64,000 nt of DNA from Streptomyces sp. NBC_01803 (GCF_035917415.1 NZ_CP109073.1:3642501-3706500), one strand, 5' to 3'; shown: positions 11,206-19,691, counted from the stretch's first letter. The notes: generated by a model from the sequence alone, not told the origin. Translations and numbers: made by a program.

Positions 11206-11655
11206 ATGTGTACCCTGCCCGCCGCCGCTCTGGCCGGTAAGCCCGTCACCGACTTCACGCTCACCTTTCCGCCCGAGCCGCGGTGGGTGCGCAGCGCGCG
11301 GGACGCGGTGCGCACGGCGCTGACCCCGGTCGTACCGGACGGGTCCGGGGTGGTGGAGACGGCGGCGTTGCTGACCTCGGAAGTGGTGACCAACGCGGTG
11401 GCGGCGGCGCTTGGCTGCCTGTCGGGGGCGCCCGTGGAGCTGTACGCGGAGTGGACGCCGAGTGGCACGGTCCGGGTGTTGGTCCACGACGACGCCCCGG
11501 GTGACCTCCGGCTGCCGTGCGGTGTGCCCGACCCCGAGTCGGAGCACGGGCGGGGGCTGTTGCTGCTGTCGCTCTACGCCACCGAGTGGGGTGTCTGCCA
11601 CCACGTCCCGGGCCGGGGCAAGACCGTCTGGTTCACGCTGGAGGGCTGGGCCTGA
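11206..11655 (+). CDS. Anti-sigma-type ATP-binding protein (HATPase_c_2, RsbW-like)
   Basis: 149 residues forming one GHKL ATPase domain. The N-box SEVVTNAV is at 58-65, the G1-type motif VHDDAPGD at 93-100 and the G2 motif EHGRGL at 113-118. The family includes anti-sigma kinases such as RsbW/SpoIIAB and the many streptomycete regulators found beside XRE/DUF397 pairs. A kinase target cannot be named; the STAS protein encoded 540 bp downstream is a candidate partner (inference). The ATG has a good site (gaggaagg). Confidence 0.88.
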   Translation: MCTLPAAALAGKPVTDFTLTFPPEPRWVRSARDAVRTALTPVVPDGSGVVETAALLTSEVVTNAVAAALGCLSGAPVELYAEWTPSGTVRVLVHDDAPGDLRLPCGVPDPESEHGRGLLLLSLYATEWGVCHHVPGRGKTVWFTLEGWA

Positions 11656-11717
11656 GGGCGGGGGCGGGCGCGGGAAAGCCGTGGTCGTCCCGGGAACGAG
11701 CATGATGGGGTGGGGAC

Positions 11718-12143
11718 ATGGGAGACATCCGGGTGCGGGCCGCGAGGGCCGAGGAGACCGAGCGGGTGCTGGCGTTCTGGGCGGAGGCAGCCCAGGGGGG
11801 CAGCGTGAGCGACGACCAGGAGGGCGTGACCCGGCTGGTCGCGCGGGACCCCGAGGCGCTGCTGCTGGCCGAGCGGGACGGGGAGCTGGTCGGGACGGTG
11901 ATCGCCGGGTTCGACGGGTGGCGGTGCCACCTCTACCGGCTGGCGGTGGCGCCCGAGTGGCGGCGGCGGGGCGTGGCGACCTTGCTGATCGCGGCGGCCG
12001 AGTGGCGGTTCGCCGCGCTGGGCGGGCGGCGCTCCGACGCCATGGTGCTGAACGACAACGAACGCGCGCACCGGGCCTGGACGGCGGCGGGCTATGAGCG
12101 GCAGACGGACTGGGCACGCTGGGTCAAGCCGCTGCCCCGATGA
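11718..12143 (+). CDS. GNAT-family N-acetyltransferase
   Basis: 141 residues. The acetyl-CoA loop is WRRRGVATLL (81-90) after the strand RLAVAPE, and the C-terminal segment ERAHRAWTAAGY closes the fold. It resembles RimI/YpeA-type enzymes, but the substrate is unknown. The stop codon lies 47 bp before the likely start of the STAS gene, so the two may be cotranscribed. Confidence 0.85.
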   Translation: MGDIRVRAARAEETERVLAFWAEAAQGGSVSDDQEGVTRLVARDPEALLLAERDGELVGTVIAGFDGWRCHLYRLAVAPEWRRRGVATLLIAAAEWRFAALGGRRSDAMVLNDNERAHRAWTAAGYERQTDWARWVKPLPR

Positions 12144-12190
12144 GTTCTCCCCCGGGCGGTGGTCTTCTTTCCGAGGGGAAGGAGACAGCG

Positions 12191-12550
12191 GTGGGTGGTG
12201 AGGTGTTCGTCGTGCGTGGGCCGGTGGCCCGCGACGATGTGCCGGGCCTGTGCGAACGGCTGGCCGCGCACGCGCGGCGTGGCGGCGCGGCCGTCCTGAC
12301 CGTGGACGTGTCCGCGCTGGTGGCGCCCCCCGGCGGGGGAGCGTCCAACGCGGTGGTGGTCGAGGCACTGGCCCGGATGCGGCTGACCGCGAAACGGCTC
12401 GGCTGCCGCGTCCAGTTCCTCAATGTCGGGGGTGGGTTACAGGGGCTCCTGGGCTGGCTCGGACTTGGGGAGATGGGCGGGCAGCCCGAAGAGCGGGAAG
12501 AGGCGCGCGGTGTCCAGGAACGCGTTGATCCCGGTGATGCGGCCGTCTGA
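12191..12550 (+). CDS. STAS-domain protein (anti-sigma factor antagonist type)
   Basis: 119 residues from the GTG at 12191, which has aaggag 6 nt upstream. An ATG at 12140 would add 17 residues but lacks a good site. The fold order fits STAS: strand VFVVRGPV, strand AVLTVDVSAL, helix with VVVEALARMRLTAKRLG, then VQFLNVG. There is no clear phosphorylatable DS pair at the usual loop (VDVSAL carries Asp-Val-Ser), so regulation by phosphorylation is uncertain. Its last 114 bp overlap the end of the convergent ECF sigma gene, which is unusual. Confidence 0.7.
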   Translation: MGGEVFVVRGPVARDDVPGLCERLAAHARRGGAAVLTVDVSALVAPPGGGASNAVVVEALARMRLTAKRLGCRVQFLNVGGGLQGLLGWLGLGEMGGQPEEREEARGVQERVDPGDAAV

Positions 12551-13462
12551 GACCTCTATGACCTGAAGCGCCCACGGGCTGTGGCCGCCGTCCGGCTCCG
12601 CCCGGTACTGCCCGAAGGCGGGCGCGCCGTTCGCCCAGGTCGGGATCAGGCGGGAGTCGGCGCACCCTATGCCCTGGCCCAGCATCCATTCCCGTATGTC
12701 GGAGGGGCCGCGCATCCACAGGTCATAGGGCGGCATCGAGAGCGTGGCGTCCTCGGCCAGCAGGGCGGTGAGGGCGTCCATGTCGTAGCGCTCGAAGGCG
12801 TCGAGATAGCGGCTCAGCAGCGCCTTGTGCTCGTCGGACAGTGGCCGCGACGGGTCGGCGTCGGTGAGCCCGGTGGCGGCGAGGGTCGCGCGGGCGCGCT
12901 GCAACGCGCTGTTCACCGAGGCGACCGTCGTGTCCAGCAGCTCGGCGACCTCGCCGGCCTTCCAGCTCAGCACCTCGCGCAGGATCAGCACCGCGCGCTG
13001 CCGGGGCGCCAGGTGCTGGAGGGCGGCGACGAGCGCCAGGCGGACGGAGTCGCGCTGCTCGGCCTTCTCCGCCGGGTCCGGCAGCGTGCGGCTGTCGGGC
13101 ATCGGCTCGATCCACGCCGTCTCCGGCAGCGGTGGGCCGAGCACCGCCGAGGCGGTCGGCGTCGGGGAGCTGAGGTCCATCGGGCGCGCCCGGCGGCTGC
13201 TGCCGCTGAGCATGGTCAGGCAGACGTTGGTCGCGATCCGGTACAGCCAGGAGCGGAGCGAGGAGCGGCCCTCGAAGCGGCCAAGGCCGCGCCAGGCGCG
13301 GACCATGGTCTCCTGCACGGCGTCCTCCGCCTCGAAGGCCGAGCCGAGCATCCGGTAGCAATACCCGGTGAGCTCCTTGCGGTGCTGCTCCAACTGGAGC
13401 TCCGTGACGGGTGGCGGTGCGGCGGTCGGTGACGCTCCGGCGGTGGCGGCGGATGTGCTCAT
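12437..13462 (-). CDS. ECF-type RNA polymerase sigma factor with C-terminal SnoaL-like domain
   Basis: 341 residues. Sigma region 2 is at about 25-90 (YCYRMLGSAFEAEDAVQETMVRAW with the RSSLRSWLYRIATN block). Region 4 is at about 150-195 (LAPRQRAVLILREVLSW, then TTVASVNSALQRAR). A C-terminal domain of about 130 residues has the NTF2/SnoaL-like pattern seen in the ECF group known as TIGR02960 (SigJ/ECF41-like). In such proteins the C-terminal domain replaces a classical anti-sigma. ATG 13462 is preferred; upstream in-frame codons are low-complexity. No carboxymuconolactone-type partner gene is adjacent. Confidence 0.88.
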   Translation of the reverse strand: MSTSAATAGASPTAAPPPVTELQLEQHRKELTGYCYRMLGSAFEAEDAVQETMVRAWRGLGRFEGRSSLRSWLYRIATNVCLTMLSGSSRRARPMDLSSPTPTASAVLGPPLPETAWIEPMPDSRTLPDPAEKAEQRDSVRLALVAALQHLAPRQRAVLILREVLSWKAGEVAELLDTTVASVNSALQRARATLAATGLTDADPSRPLSDEHKALLSRYLDAFERYDMDALTALLAEDATLSMPPYDLWMRGPSDIREWMLGQGIGCADSRLIPTWANGAPAFGQYRAEPDGGHSPWALQVIEVSDGRITGINAFLDTARLFPLFGLPAHLPKSEPAQEPL

Positions 13463-13758
13463 CGCGTGGCTCCTGGCTGATCCTGGCTGAGACGACGACT
13501 GGCGGTCTGACTGGCTGTCCGACTGGTTCGGTGGCTCTGGGTGGCTCTGGGTGGCTTCGGCGGGCGGGTCGTGAGCGGTGCGAGTCCAACTGGGGCACAG
13601 CGTAGCCACGGGCACTGACAATCGAGCGTCGTTCGACACCGCGCGGCTCCGGCCGTGTCGGCGCGCCTCTTTCCCCGACCTCGGCGCACCCCCTCCGGGC
13701 CGCGTCCGAGCCGCTTAAAGTATCGGTACCGCGGGGTGACGTCAGGGGGTGCGTGGGC

Positions 13759-15294
13759 ATGCAGGACCGGGTTCTCGACGGCCGGTACCGGCTCGGTCGG
13801 CAGTTGGGCGCCGGGGGCAGCGGCACCGTCTGGGAAGCGCTGGACCTGCGGCTCGAACGGCAGGTCGCCGTCAAGATCGTGAATACCGTCACGGCGGGCC
13901 GCGATCCGCGGGCGCGGGAACGGTTCGAGCGGGAGGCCAAGCTGCTGGCCGGCCTCTCCAGCCCGTTCATCGTCACCGTGCACGACGTCGGCGAGGCCCG
14001 GTTCGAGGGCGACGCGCACTCCGTTCTGTACCTGGTCATGGAGCGGCTGCGCGGGCGCTCCCTCGACCAGCTCCTGACCGAGGAGCTGCCCGCGCTCGGC
14101 GAGGTCGCGCGCTGGGGCGAGCACGTCTGCCGCGCGCTGGCCGTGGCGCACGATTCGGGCGTGGTCCACCGGGACCTGAAGCCGGCCAATGTGATGGTCG
14201 GCCCGGACGGTCTCGCCCGCGTGCTGGACTTCGGGATCGCCGCCGTCCTCGCCGAGTCCAGCGACCACGCGCGGCTCACCTCGACGGGTGTCGTCGTCGG
14301 CACCCCGGCCTACATGTCGCCGGAGCAGATCGAGGGCCGCCCGGTCGATACCCGCAGCGACCTCTACTCCACCGGCTGCGTGCTGTACTCGCTGATCGCC
14401 GGTCGGCCGCCGTTCCACGGTGCCTCCCTCTACCAGCTGCTGCGCCAGCAGATGGAAAGCGCGCCGACCGCGCCCAGCGCGCTGCGGCCCGGACTGCCGC
14501 CGGGCTGGGACGAGCTGATCCTGTCGATGCTGTCCAAGCGTCCCGAGGAGCGTCCCGGCAGCGCGGCCGAGGTCGCCGAGCGGCTGCGCGGCCTTTCGGT
14601 GCTCGCCGCGCACGTCCCGGCGGCGCCCGTCGTGGCGGCCGTGGCGGCGCCGTACCAGCCGACGCGCGTGGACTCCCGGCGCGATCCGCGCGCGGTGCTG
14701 CTGGCGAGCTGTCCGCGGCCGGGCGGCGGGCGGCTGCCGCTGGCCACCGGGCAGCGGATGCGGCTGGCGGACGTGCTGCCGGGCGCGGCCTCGTTCACCG
14801 TCGGGCTCGACTGGCGGGCGCCCGACGGCATGGACGCCGACGCCAGCGCGCTCATCGTCGACGCGGCGGGCCAAGTGCTGTCGGACGACCACTTCGTCTT
14901 CTACAACAACCCCGAGCCGCGCGGCATCGGGATGCGGCTGGGCGGCGACGACCCGGAGGCGTTGTTCCGCGTCGAGCTGCCCCGGCTCGGGCCGCACGCC
15001 GAGCGGGTCGTCTTCGTGCTGTCCATCCACGACGCGGAGGCCCGCGGCCAGGACCTGTCCGGGATCGGCCTGCTGCACGCGCGGCTGATCGACCCGGGCA
15101 ACGATATGGAGCTGCTGTGCTACGGCTTCCCCAGCGGCCCGGCGCACGCCACCGGGCTGACCGTCGGGGAGCTGGTGCGGGAGGACGACGGCTGGTGGTT
15201 CTCGGCGGTCAGCCGGCCGTACGAGGGCGGGCTCGCCGAGATCGTGCGGGCGCACGGCGTCGCCGTGGAGGCGGAGGAGGCCGATCCGACGTGA
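13759..15294 (+). CDS. Ser/Thr protein kinase fused to a TerD domain
   Basis: 511 residues. The kinase is at 8-280: glycine loop GAGGSGTV (18-25), Lys39, catalytic HRDLKPAN (137-144), DFG (157-159) and SPEQ (187-190). After an Ala/Val linker a TerD (tellurium-resistance/stress) domain fills 325-505, with DADAS (359-363) and DDHFVFYNN (376-384), the calcium-binding signature of the family. No transmembrane helix is seen, so the kinase should be cytosolic. GTG 13753 is an alternative start two codons upstream; aggggg 9 nt before the ATG favours 13759. The substrate is unknown. It is a single gene with about 290 bp upstream. Confidence 0.88.
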   Translation: MQDRVLDGRYRLGRQLGAGGSGTVWEALDLRLERQVAVKIVNTVTAGRDPRARERFEREAKLLAGLSSPFIVTVHDVGEARFEGDAHSVLYLVMERLRGRSLDQLLTEELPALGEVARWGEHVCRALAVAHDSGVVHRDLKPANVMVGPDGLARVLDFGIAAVLAESSDHARLTSTGVVVGTPAYMSPEQIEGRPVDTRSDLYSTGCVLYSLIAGRPPFHGASLYQLLRQQMESAPTAPSALRPGLPPGWDELILSMLSKRPEERPGSAAEVAERLRGLSVLAAHVPAAPVVAAVAAPYQPTRVDSRRDPRAVLLASCPRPGGGRLPLATGQRMRLADVLPGAASFTVGLDWRAPDGMDADASALIVDAAGQVLSDDHFVFYNNPEPRGIGMRLGGDDPEALFRVELPRLGPHAERVVFVLSIHDAEARGQDLSGIGLLHARLIDPGNDMELLCYGFPSGPAHATGLTVGELVREDDGWWFSAVSRPYEGGLAEIVRAHGVAVEAEEADPT

Positions 15295-15313
15295 GGCGGC
15301 GGGCCCCGGGCCG

Positions 15314-16174
15314 TCACTTCAGCAGGCGTGACAGACGGCGGTCGGCCAGCGGCTTCCCGCCGGTCTGGCAGGTCGCGCAGTACTGAAGGGCGGAGTCGCG
15401 GTACGACACCTCGCGGATCGTGTCGCCGCAGACCGGGCACGGCTCGCCCGCGCGGCCGTGCACGCGCAGGCCGCTCTTCTTCTCCGCCTTCAGCCGCCCG
15501 GCCGCCAGGCCGCGCGAGCGGTCCACGGCCGCGCGCAGGGTGTCGGTCATCGCCGCGTACAGGGCGGCGGCCTCCTCGTCGGTCAGCCGGACCGCGAGCC
15601 GGAACGGCGACATGCGGGCGGCGTGCAGGATCTCGTCCGAGTAGGCGTTGCCGATGCCCGCCAGCACGCCCTGGTCCCGCAGCACGCCCTTGAGCCGCCG
15701 GTTCTCCCCGCGCAGCAGGGTGGCGAACGTGTCCGCGGTGAAGCCGGGATCCAGCGGGTCGGGGCCGAGCCGGGCGATGCCGGGCACCTCGGCGGGGGCA
15801 CGCACGCAGTAGGCGGCGAGACGTTTCTGCGTGCCGGCCTCGGTGAGGTCGAAGCCGGCCCCGCCGGTGAGCGCGACGCGCAGCGCGAGCGGGCCCTTGC
15901 CCGGGCGCGGGGGAGCGGCGGGGAGGCTGTCCTGCCAGCGCAGCCAGCCGGCCCGGGCGAGGTGGACGATCAGGCGCAGGTCCCCGAAGCCGATGTCGAG
16001 GAACTTGCCGTGCCGGTCCACCGCCGTGACCGTCCTGCCCTCCAGGGCGGTCAGCGGCGGCTCGTAGGTCTTGAGAACGTGGAACGCGACCGGCATCGCG
16101 CGGGCCACCTCGTGGCCGACGAGGTGGTCGGTGAGGAATGCGCGCAATGCCTCGACTTCTGGTAGTTCGGGCAT
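15314..16174 (-). CDS. Fpg/Nei-family DNA glycosylase
   Basis: 286 residues starting MPELPEVE, with Pro2 as nucleophile and Glu3, the hallmark of formamidopyrimidine/endonuclease VIII glycosylases. Lys57 is in the HGKFLDI loop. The C-terminal zinc finger has Cys246, Cys249, Cys266 and Cys269 with the QTGGK end. It removes oxidised bases and cuts at the abasic site. Which base it prefers (Fpg-like 8-oxoG or Nei-like pyrimidines) cannot be settled; the QTGGK end and short loops suggest the divergent actinobacterial subgroup. Confidence 0.93.
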   Translation of the reverse strand: MPELPEVEALRAFLTDHLVGHEVARAMPVAFHVLKTYEPPLTALEGRTVTAVDRHGKFLDIGFGDLRLIVHLARAGWLRWQDSLPAAPPRPGKGPLALRVALTGGAGFDLTEAGTQKRLAAYCVRAPAEVPGIARLGPDPLDPGFTADTFATLLRGENRRLKGVLRDQGVLAGIGNAYSDEILHAARMSPFRLAVRLTDEEAAALYAAMTDTLRAAVDRSRGLAAGRLKAEKKSGLRVHGRAGEPCPVCGDTIREVSYRDSALQYCATCQTGGKPLADRRLSRLLK

Positions 16175-16211
16175 GTGTTCCAGCGTAGGCCCGGCTCGGG
16201 GCTTTTGGGCC

Positions 16212-16862
16212 TCAGGCGAGCTTGCGGACGAGGGTGACGCCGTCGCGCAGCGGCAGCAGCACGGACTCCACGCGCTTGTCGGCGGCGATGATGTCGCTCA
16301 TCTCACGGATCGCGATGTCCGCCGGGTCCTGCGCGGCCGGGTCCACGACGCGGCCGGCGCGGAGCATGTTGTCGAGCACGATCAGGCCGCCGGGGCGCAG
16401 GCGGGTGACCAGCTCCTCGTAGTAGACGGGATAGCCGGTCTTGTCGGCGTCGATGAACGCGAAGTCGACGGTCTCCCCGGACGGCAGCGCCCGCAGGGTC
16501 TCGGCGGCGGGCGCGAGGCGCAGGTCGATGCGGTCGGCGACGCCCGCCCGTTCCCAGTAGCGGCGGGCGACGGACGTCCACTCGTCGCTGACGTCGCAGG
16601 CCAGCAGCCGGCCGTCGGCGGGCAGGCCGCGCGCGATGCAGATCGAGGAGTAGCCGGTGAACGTGCCGACCTCCACCGCCCGGCGGGCGCCGGTGAGACG
16701 GACCAGGAGGGTGAGGAAGGCGCCCTCGTCCTGGGTGATCTGCATGCTCAGATGGTCGGGCAGCGCCCGCCGTGTCTCGGCGGCGAGATCGCGCAGCACG
16801 TCGTCGGCGGGGGTGCAGTGGGCCAGGAGGTAGTCGCTGAGGGCCGGGTTGACGATGTCCAT
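16212..16862 (-). CDS. O-methyltransferase (class I SAM, CCoAMT-like)
   Basis: 216 residues. The SAM-binding motif I is VEVGTFTGYSS (63-73), followed by FAFIDADK and the metal-binding DNML segment of the caffeoyl-CoA O-methyltransferase-like (methyltransf_3) family. These enzymes transfer methyl to catechol-type hydroxyls using a divalent metal. The substrate is unknown. It lies 37 bp downstream of no gene of related function; the Fpg gene starts 37 bp further on the same strand. Confidence 0.9.
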   Translation of the reverse strand: MDIVNPALSDYLLAHCTPADDVLRDLAAETRRALPDHLSMQITQDEGAFLTLLVRLTGARRAVEVGTFTGYSSICIARGLPADGRLLACDVSDEWTSVARRYWERAGVADRIDLRLAPAAETLRALPSGETVDFAFIDADKTGYPVYYEELVTRLRPGGLIVLDNMLRAGRVVDPAAQDPADIAIREMSDIIAADKRVESVLLPLRDGVTLVRKLA

Positions 16863-17100
16863 GCGTCGAGCCTATGCGGGCGGCCAGGGCCTGTCTTGGC
16901 CCCGCGAGGTGCCGGAGCGGGTCTGGGAAAGCGTCGCGGCCCGCCGGGATCCGGCCCCCGCCGGGATCCGGCCCCGCGAACATCAGGAAGAAGGGCCCCG
17001 GTGCCCTGAGCCGGAGATTCCCGGCCGGGGCCCGCCGGCGGCAGGCCGCGGAACCGCCCGCGCGGCACCCTCGGGCTGCATCGGGCCAGGGCTGCATGGG

Positions 17101-18297
17101 CTAGGGCTGAATCGGGCCCGGGACGTCGGCGCGGGACTCGTCCTCGGCGCGGGACTCGTTCTGCTCCGCCAGGTACAGCAGGGCCACCGTCAGGTCCGCG
17201 GGGGTGAGCGGGCCGGTGGTCGTCTCCGGTGGGTCGAGATTCAGCGCGGAGCCGCCCGCCAGGAACAGGTTCAGCGGCAGCGAGCCCGCGCCCTCGGGGC
17301 CGAACTGGCCGAGGTCGAACGTGGCGTTCGTCAGCACGCCGTTGCGGATCGCCAGCTCCGCCGTCACCTCGGCCGACGGGTCGGCCGGCGCCGAGACGAC
17401 GGGCGGGAGGCCGAAGCGTTCGCACTGCTCGGTCAGCAGCGTCAGCACCGGTCCCAGCGCCCGGTACGCCTCCCCGGCCGGGAGGTGGACCTCGACCGTG
17501 TCCGCGCCGTGCGCCTCGCCGGTCCGGCGCAGCGAGCCGCCCGACCGCAGCGTGCTCTCCAGACCGCCCGCCAGGTCCCACTGCGCGCCCGGGTCCAGCA
17601 TCGCGCCGCCGTCGGTCAGTACCCCGGCCAGGGCCTCGGCGGTGGCCGGATCGACGTCGCCGTGCTCGTTGAGGGCCTCGGCGTACGCCTCGTAGGCGAA
17701 CGGCTCGACCTCGACCCACTCGCCGCGCAGCGCCAGCTCGGCGGTGGCCAGGGCGGCGGGAAGGCGGGCGGCGTCCCGATCGAAGCGCTCGGCTCGGGCG
17801 ACGGCCGCCTCGTCGCCGCCGTACACGTCCTCCACGATGGCCTGGCCACCGACGCGGGCGTAGGCGTGGCCGTTCAGCATCTTGACCCCGGCGATGTCGC
17901 GGCCTCCGAAGTTCACCGTCATCGCGCTGTTCAGCGGGTCGTCCGGGCCGATGTCCTTCATCCGGGTCTCGCCCTCGGGGTCGCCCACCGAGACGGTCAG
18001 CTCCAGGTCGGCCAGCAGCCGCGCCGCGTCCATCGACGGCTCCCGGCCGCTTCCGGCGCCCGCCCGCAGCAGGTAGTCGTAGACCTCCTCGGGCGTGGCG
18101 TCCACGGTCGCGACGGTCGTCAGCGCCTCCCATGACAGGAGCTCGTCGACCGCGTCGGAGACCTGGAGCCCGGCCCTGGCGTTCTGCACGACCTGGCAGG
18201 CTCCCGTCGCGGTGACGAGGAGCGCCGCGCCGCCGAGGGCGACGAGCCGGGTCAGGAACGGGCGGCCGGTGGGGCGGCGCGGCGGGCGGGTACCGAT
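17101..18297 (-). CDS. Lipoprotein of unknown function, probable ATC start
   Basis: About 398 residues if translated from the ATC at 18297. The N-terminus then has arginines, a hydrophobic core (LTRLVALGGAALLVTATG) and Cys in a TGAC lipobox, a standard lipoprotein signal. The first ordinary start (GTG 18189) lies directly after the lipobox and would discard the signal. No ATG, GTG or TTG exists in frame between it and the upstream stop, but AGGAGAGA sits 7 nt before the ATC. The mature part (alternating strands such as GETRMKDIGP, AMTVNFGG) resembles LppX/LprG-like lipid-binding lipoproteins only in outline; function is not recognised. Confidence 0.65.
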   Translation of the reverse strand: MGTRPPRRPTGRPFLTRLVALGGAALLVTATGACQVVQNARAGLQVSDAVDELLSWEALTTVATVDATPEEVYDYLLRAGAGSGREPSMDAARLLADLELTVSVGDPEGETRMKDIGPDDPLNSAMTVNFGGRDIAGVKMLNGHAYARVGGQAIVEDVYGGDEAAVARAERFDRDAARLPAALATAELALRGEWVEVEPFAYEAYAEALNEHGDVDPATAEALAGVLTDGGAMLDPGAQWDLAGGLESTLRSGGSLRRTGEAHGADTVEVHLPAGEAYRALGPVLTLLTEQCERFGLPPVVSAPADPSAEVTAELAIRNGVLTNATFDLGQFGPEGAGSLPLNLFLAGGSALNLDPPETTTGPLTPADLTVALLYLAEQNESRAEDESRADVPGPIQP

Positions 18298-18458
18298 GTC
18301 GTCTCTCCTGTCCGTGGGCGGTGCGGGGCACGGGGTGTCCCAAGGTCAAGTTTCCACGGCCCCACCTCCGGCACTCGGCCGGGGCGCCGTATGTGGCCGA
18401 GGCGTCACCGTCCGGTAAGCGGCCTGTTAGCAACGGACCGCCCGTTAGCCTGACCGGT

Positions 18459-19151
18459 ATGTACGTCAGACAGCAGCGCCGGCCGTGGATCGTCGGGGTG
18501 TCGGGGGCGTCGGGGACGCCGTACGCGGCGGCCGTGCTCCGGGCGTTGCTCGCGGCCGGCGAGGCGGTGGACCTCGTCGTCAGCCGGGCCGCCCGGCTGA
18601 CGCTGCTGGACGAGACGGGGATCTCGTTCCGCGACGCGCACTGGGCGGCGGACCTGGGGAGCTGGCTGGCGGCCGGCGCGGACGGCAAGCCGCAGACGTT
18701 CCCCGTCGAGCCGGAACGGATCGCGCGCGACGTGCGGTACTGGGCGGCGGGCGATCTGGCGGCCGGGCCCTCCTCGGGCTCCTATCCGGCCCGGGGCATG
18801 CTCATCGTCCCGGCCTCCACGGCGGCCGTCGCCGGGGTCGCGCTCGGCCTGTCCAAGGACCTGCTCCAGCGCGCGGCGAGCGTGACGCTCAAGGAGCGCC
18901 GGCCGCTGGTCGTCGCCGTCCGGGAGACGCCGCTGGACGGCCAGACGCTGCGGCACCTGGTGACACTCGACGAGGCGGGCGCGGTCGCGCTGCCCGCCTC
19001 GCCCGCGTTCTACGCCGGGGCGACGCACCTCCAGGACCTGGTCGACTTCGTCGCGGGCCGCGCCCTGGACGCGGTCGGCGTACCACACGCGCTCTACCGC
19101 CGCTGGCAGGGCGAGCTGGGCGCCAGCGGCCGTCCGACCAGGCACTCGTAG
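18459..19151 (+). CDS. ubiX: UbiX-type flavin prenyltransferase (MqnM-like)
   Basis: 230 residues. The FMN-binding start VGVSGASGTPYA (12-23), the SRAA segment, MLIVPAST and TLKERRPLV(V)AVRETPL mark the UbiX/Pad1 flavoprotein family, which makes prenylated FMN for UbiD decarboxylases. In futalosine-pathway streptomycetes it serves the late decarboxylase MqnL. Here no ubiD-like (mqnL) or ubiA-like (mqnP) gene is adjacent, although mqnE lies 580 bp downstream. No Shine-Dalgarno precedes the ATG, but a -10-like TAGCCT (18446-18451) lies 7 nt before it, so the message may be leaderless. Confidence 0.93.
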   Translation: MYVRQQRRPWIVGVSGASGTPYAAAVLRALLAAGEAVDLVVSRAARLTLLDETGISFRDAHWAADLGSWLAAGADGKPQTFPVEPERIARDVRYWAAGDLAAGPSSGSYPARGMLIVPASTAAVAGVALGLSKDLLQRAASVTLKERRPLVVAVRETPLDGQTLRHLVTLDEAGAVALPASPAFYAGATHLQDLVDFVAGRALDAVGVPHALYRRWQGELGASGRPTRHS

Positions 19152-19229
19152 GTCGCCGGGGTCGAATGCCTTAGATTCATCTGTGCAATCGATCGACCAG
19201 GGGACGAGTACCAGGAAGGCGCTGCGACG

Positions 19230-19691
19230 ATGGACGCGGTGGACAAGCAGCTCATCCAGGCGCTGCGCGAAAACGGCCGGGCTTCGTACGCCGAGTTGGG
19301 CCGCCTCGTCGGTCTCTCGGGGCCCAGTGTCACCGACCGCATCAACCGGCTGGAGGCGGCCGGGGTGATCACGGGATACCGGGCGACGGTGGACGCCCGT
19401 TCGCTGGGGCTGGGGGTGACCGCGCTGATCGGCATCCAGCTCTCCGACACCGTCGACCACGAGGAGGTCGCCGGGCGGCTGCGCGACCTGCCGGAGATCG
19501 AGGACTGCTGGTTCATCGCCGGGGACGACTCGTACATGCTGAAGGTCAGGGCGGGTGACGTGGACGGGCTGGAGCGCACGATCCGGCGGCTGTCGGGCAC
19601 CCAGGGCGTCTCGCGCACCAGGACCACCATCGTGCTGTCGACCAAGTGGGAGAACAGGGTCGGGGACTTGCCCGACCGGGAGCGGGCGTAG
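19230..19691 (+). CDS. Lrp/AsnC-family transcriptional regulator
   Basis: 153 residues. An N-terminal helix-turn-helix (VDKQLIQALRENGRASYAELG, then SGPSVTDRINRLEAAGVI) is followed by the RAM ligand domain (VTALIGIQLSD, DCWFIAGDDSYMLKV). It sits between ubiX and mqnE, all in the same direction, with only 35 bp to mqnE, so it is probably cotranscribed with mqnE. The AT-rich ttagattcat at about 19171-19180 upstream could hold its own site. The effector is unknown. Confidence 0.92.
   Translation: MDAVDKQLIQALRENGRASYAELGRLVGLSGPSVTDRINRLEAAGVITGYRATVDARSLGLGVTALIGIQLSDTVDHEEVAGRLRDLPEIEDCWFIAGDDSYMLKVRAGDVDGLERTIRRLSGTQGVSRTRTTIVLSTKWENRVGDLPDRERA

Noticed and set aside
10960..11323. Plus-strand ORFs over the XRE start and divergent region
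   Set aside because: They run antisense through the XRE gene and have no ribosome site; the divergent-promoter reading explains the region.
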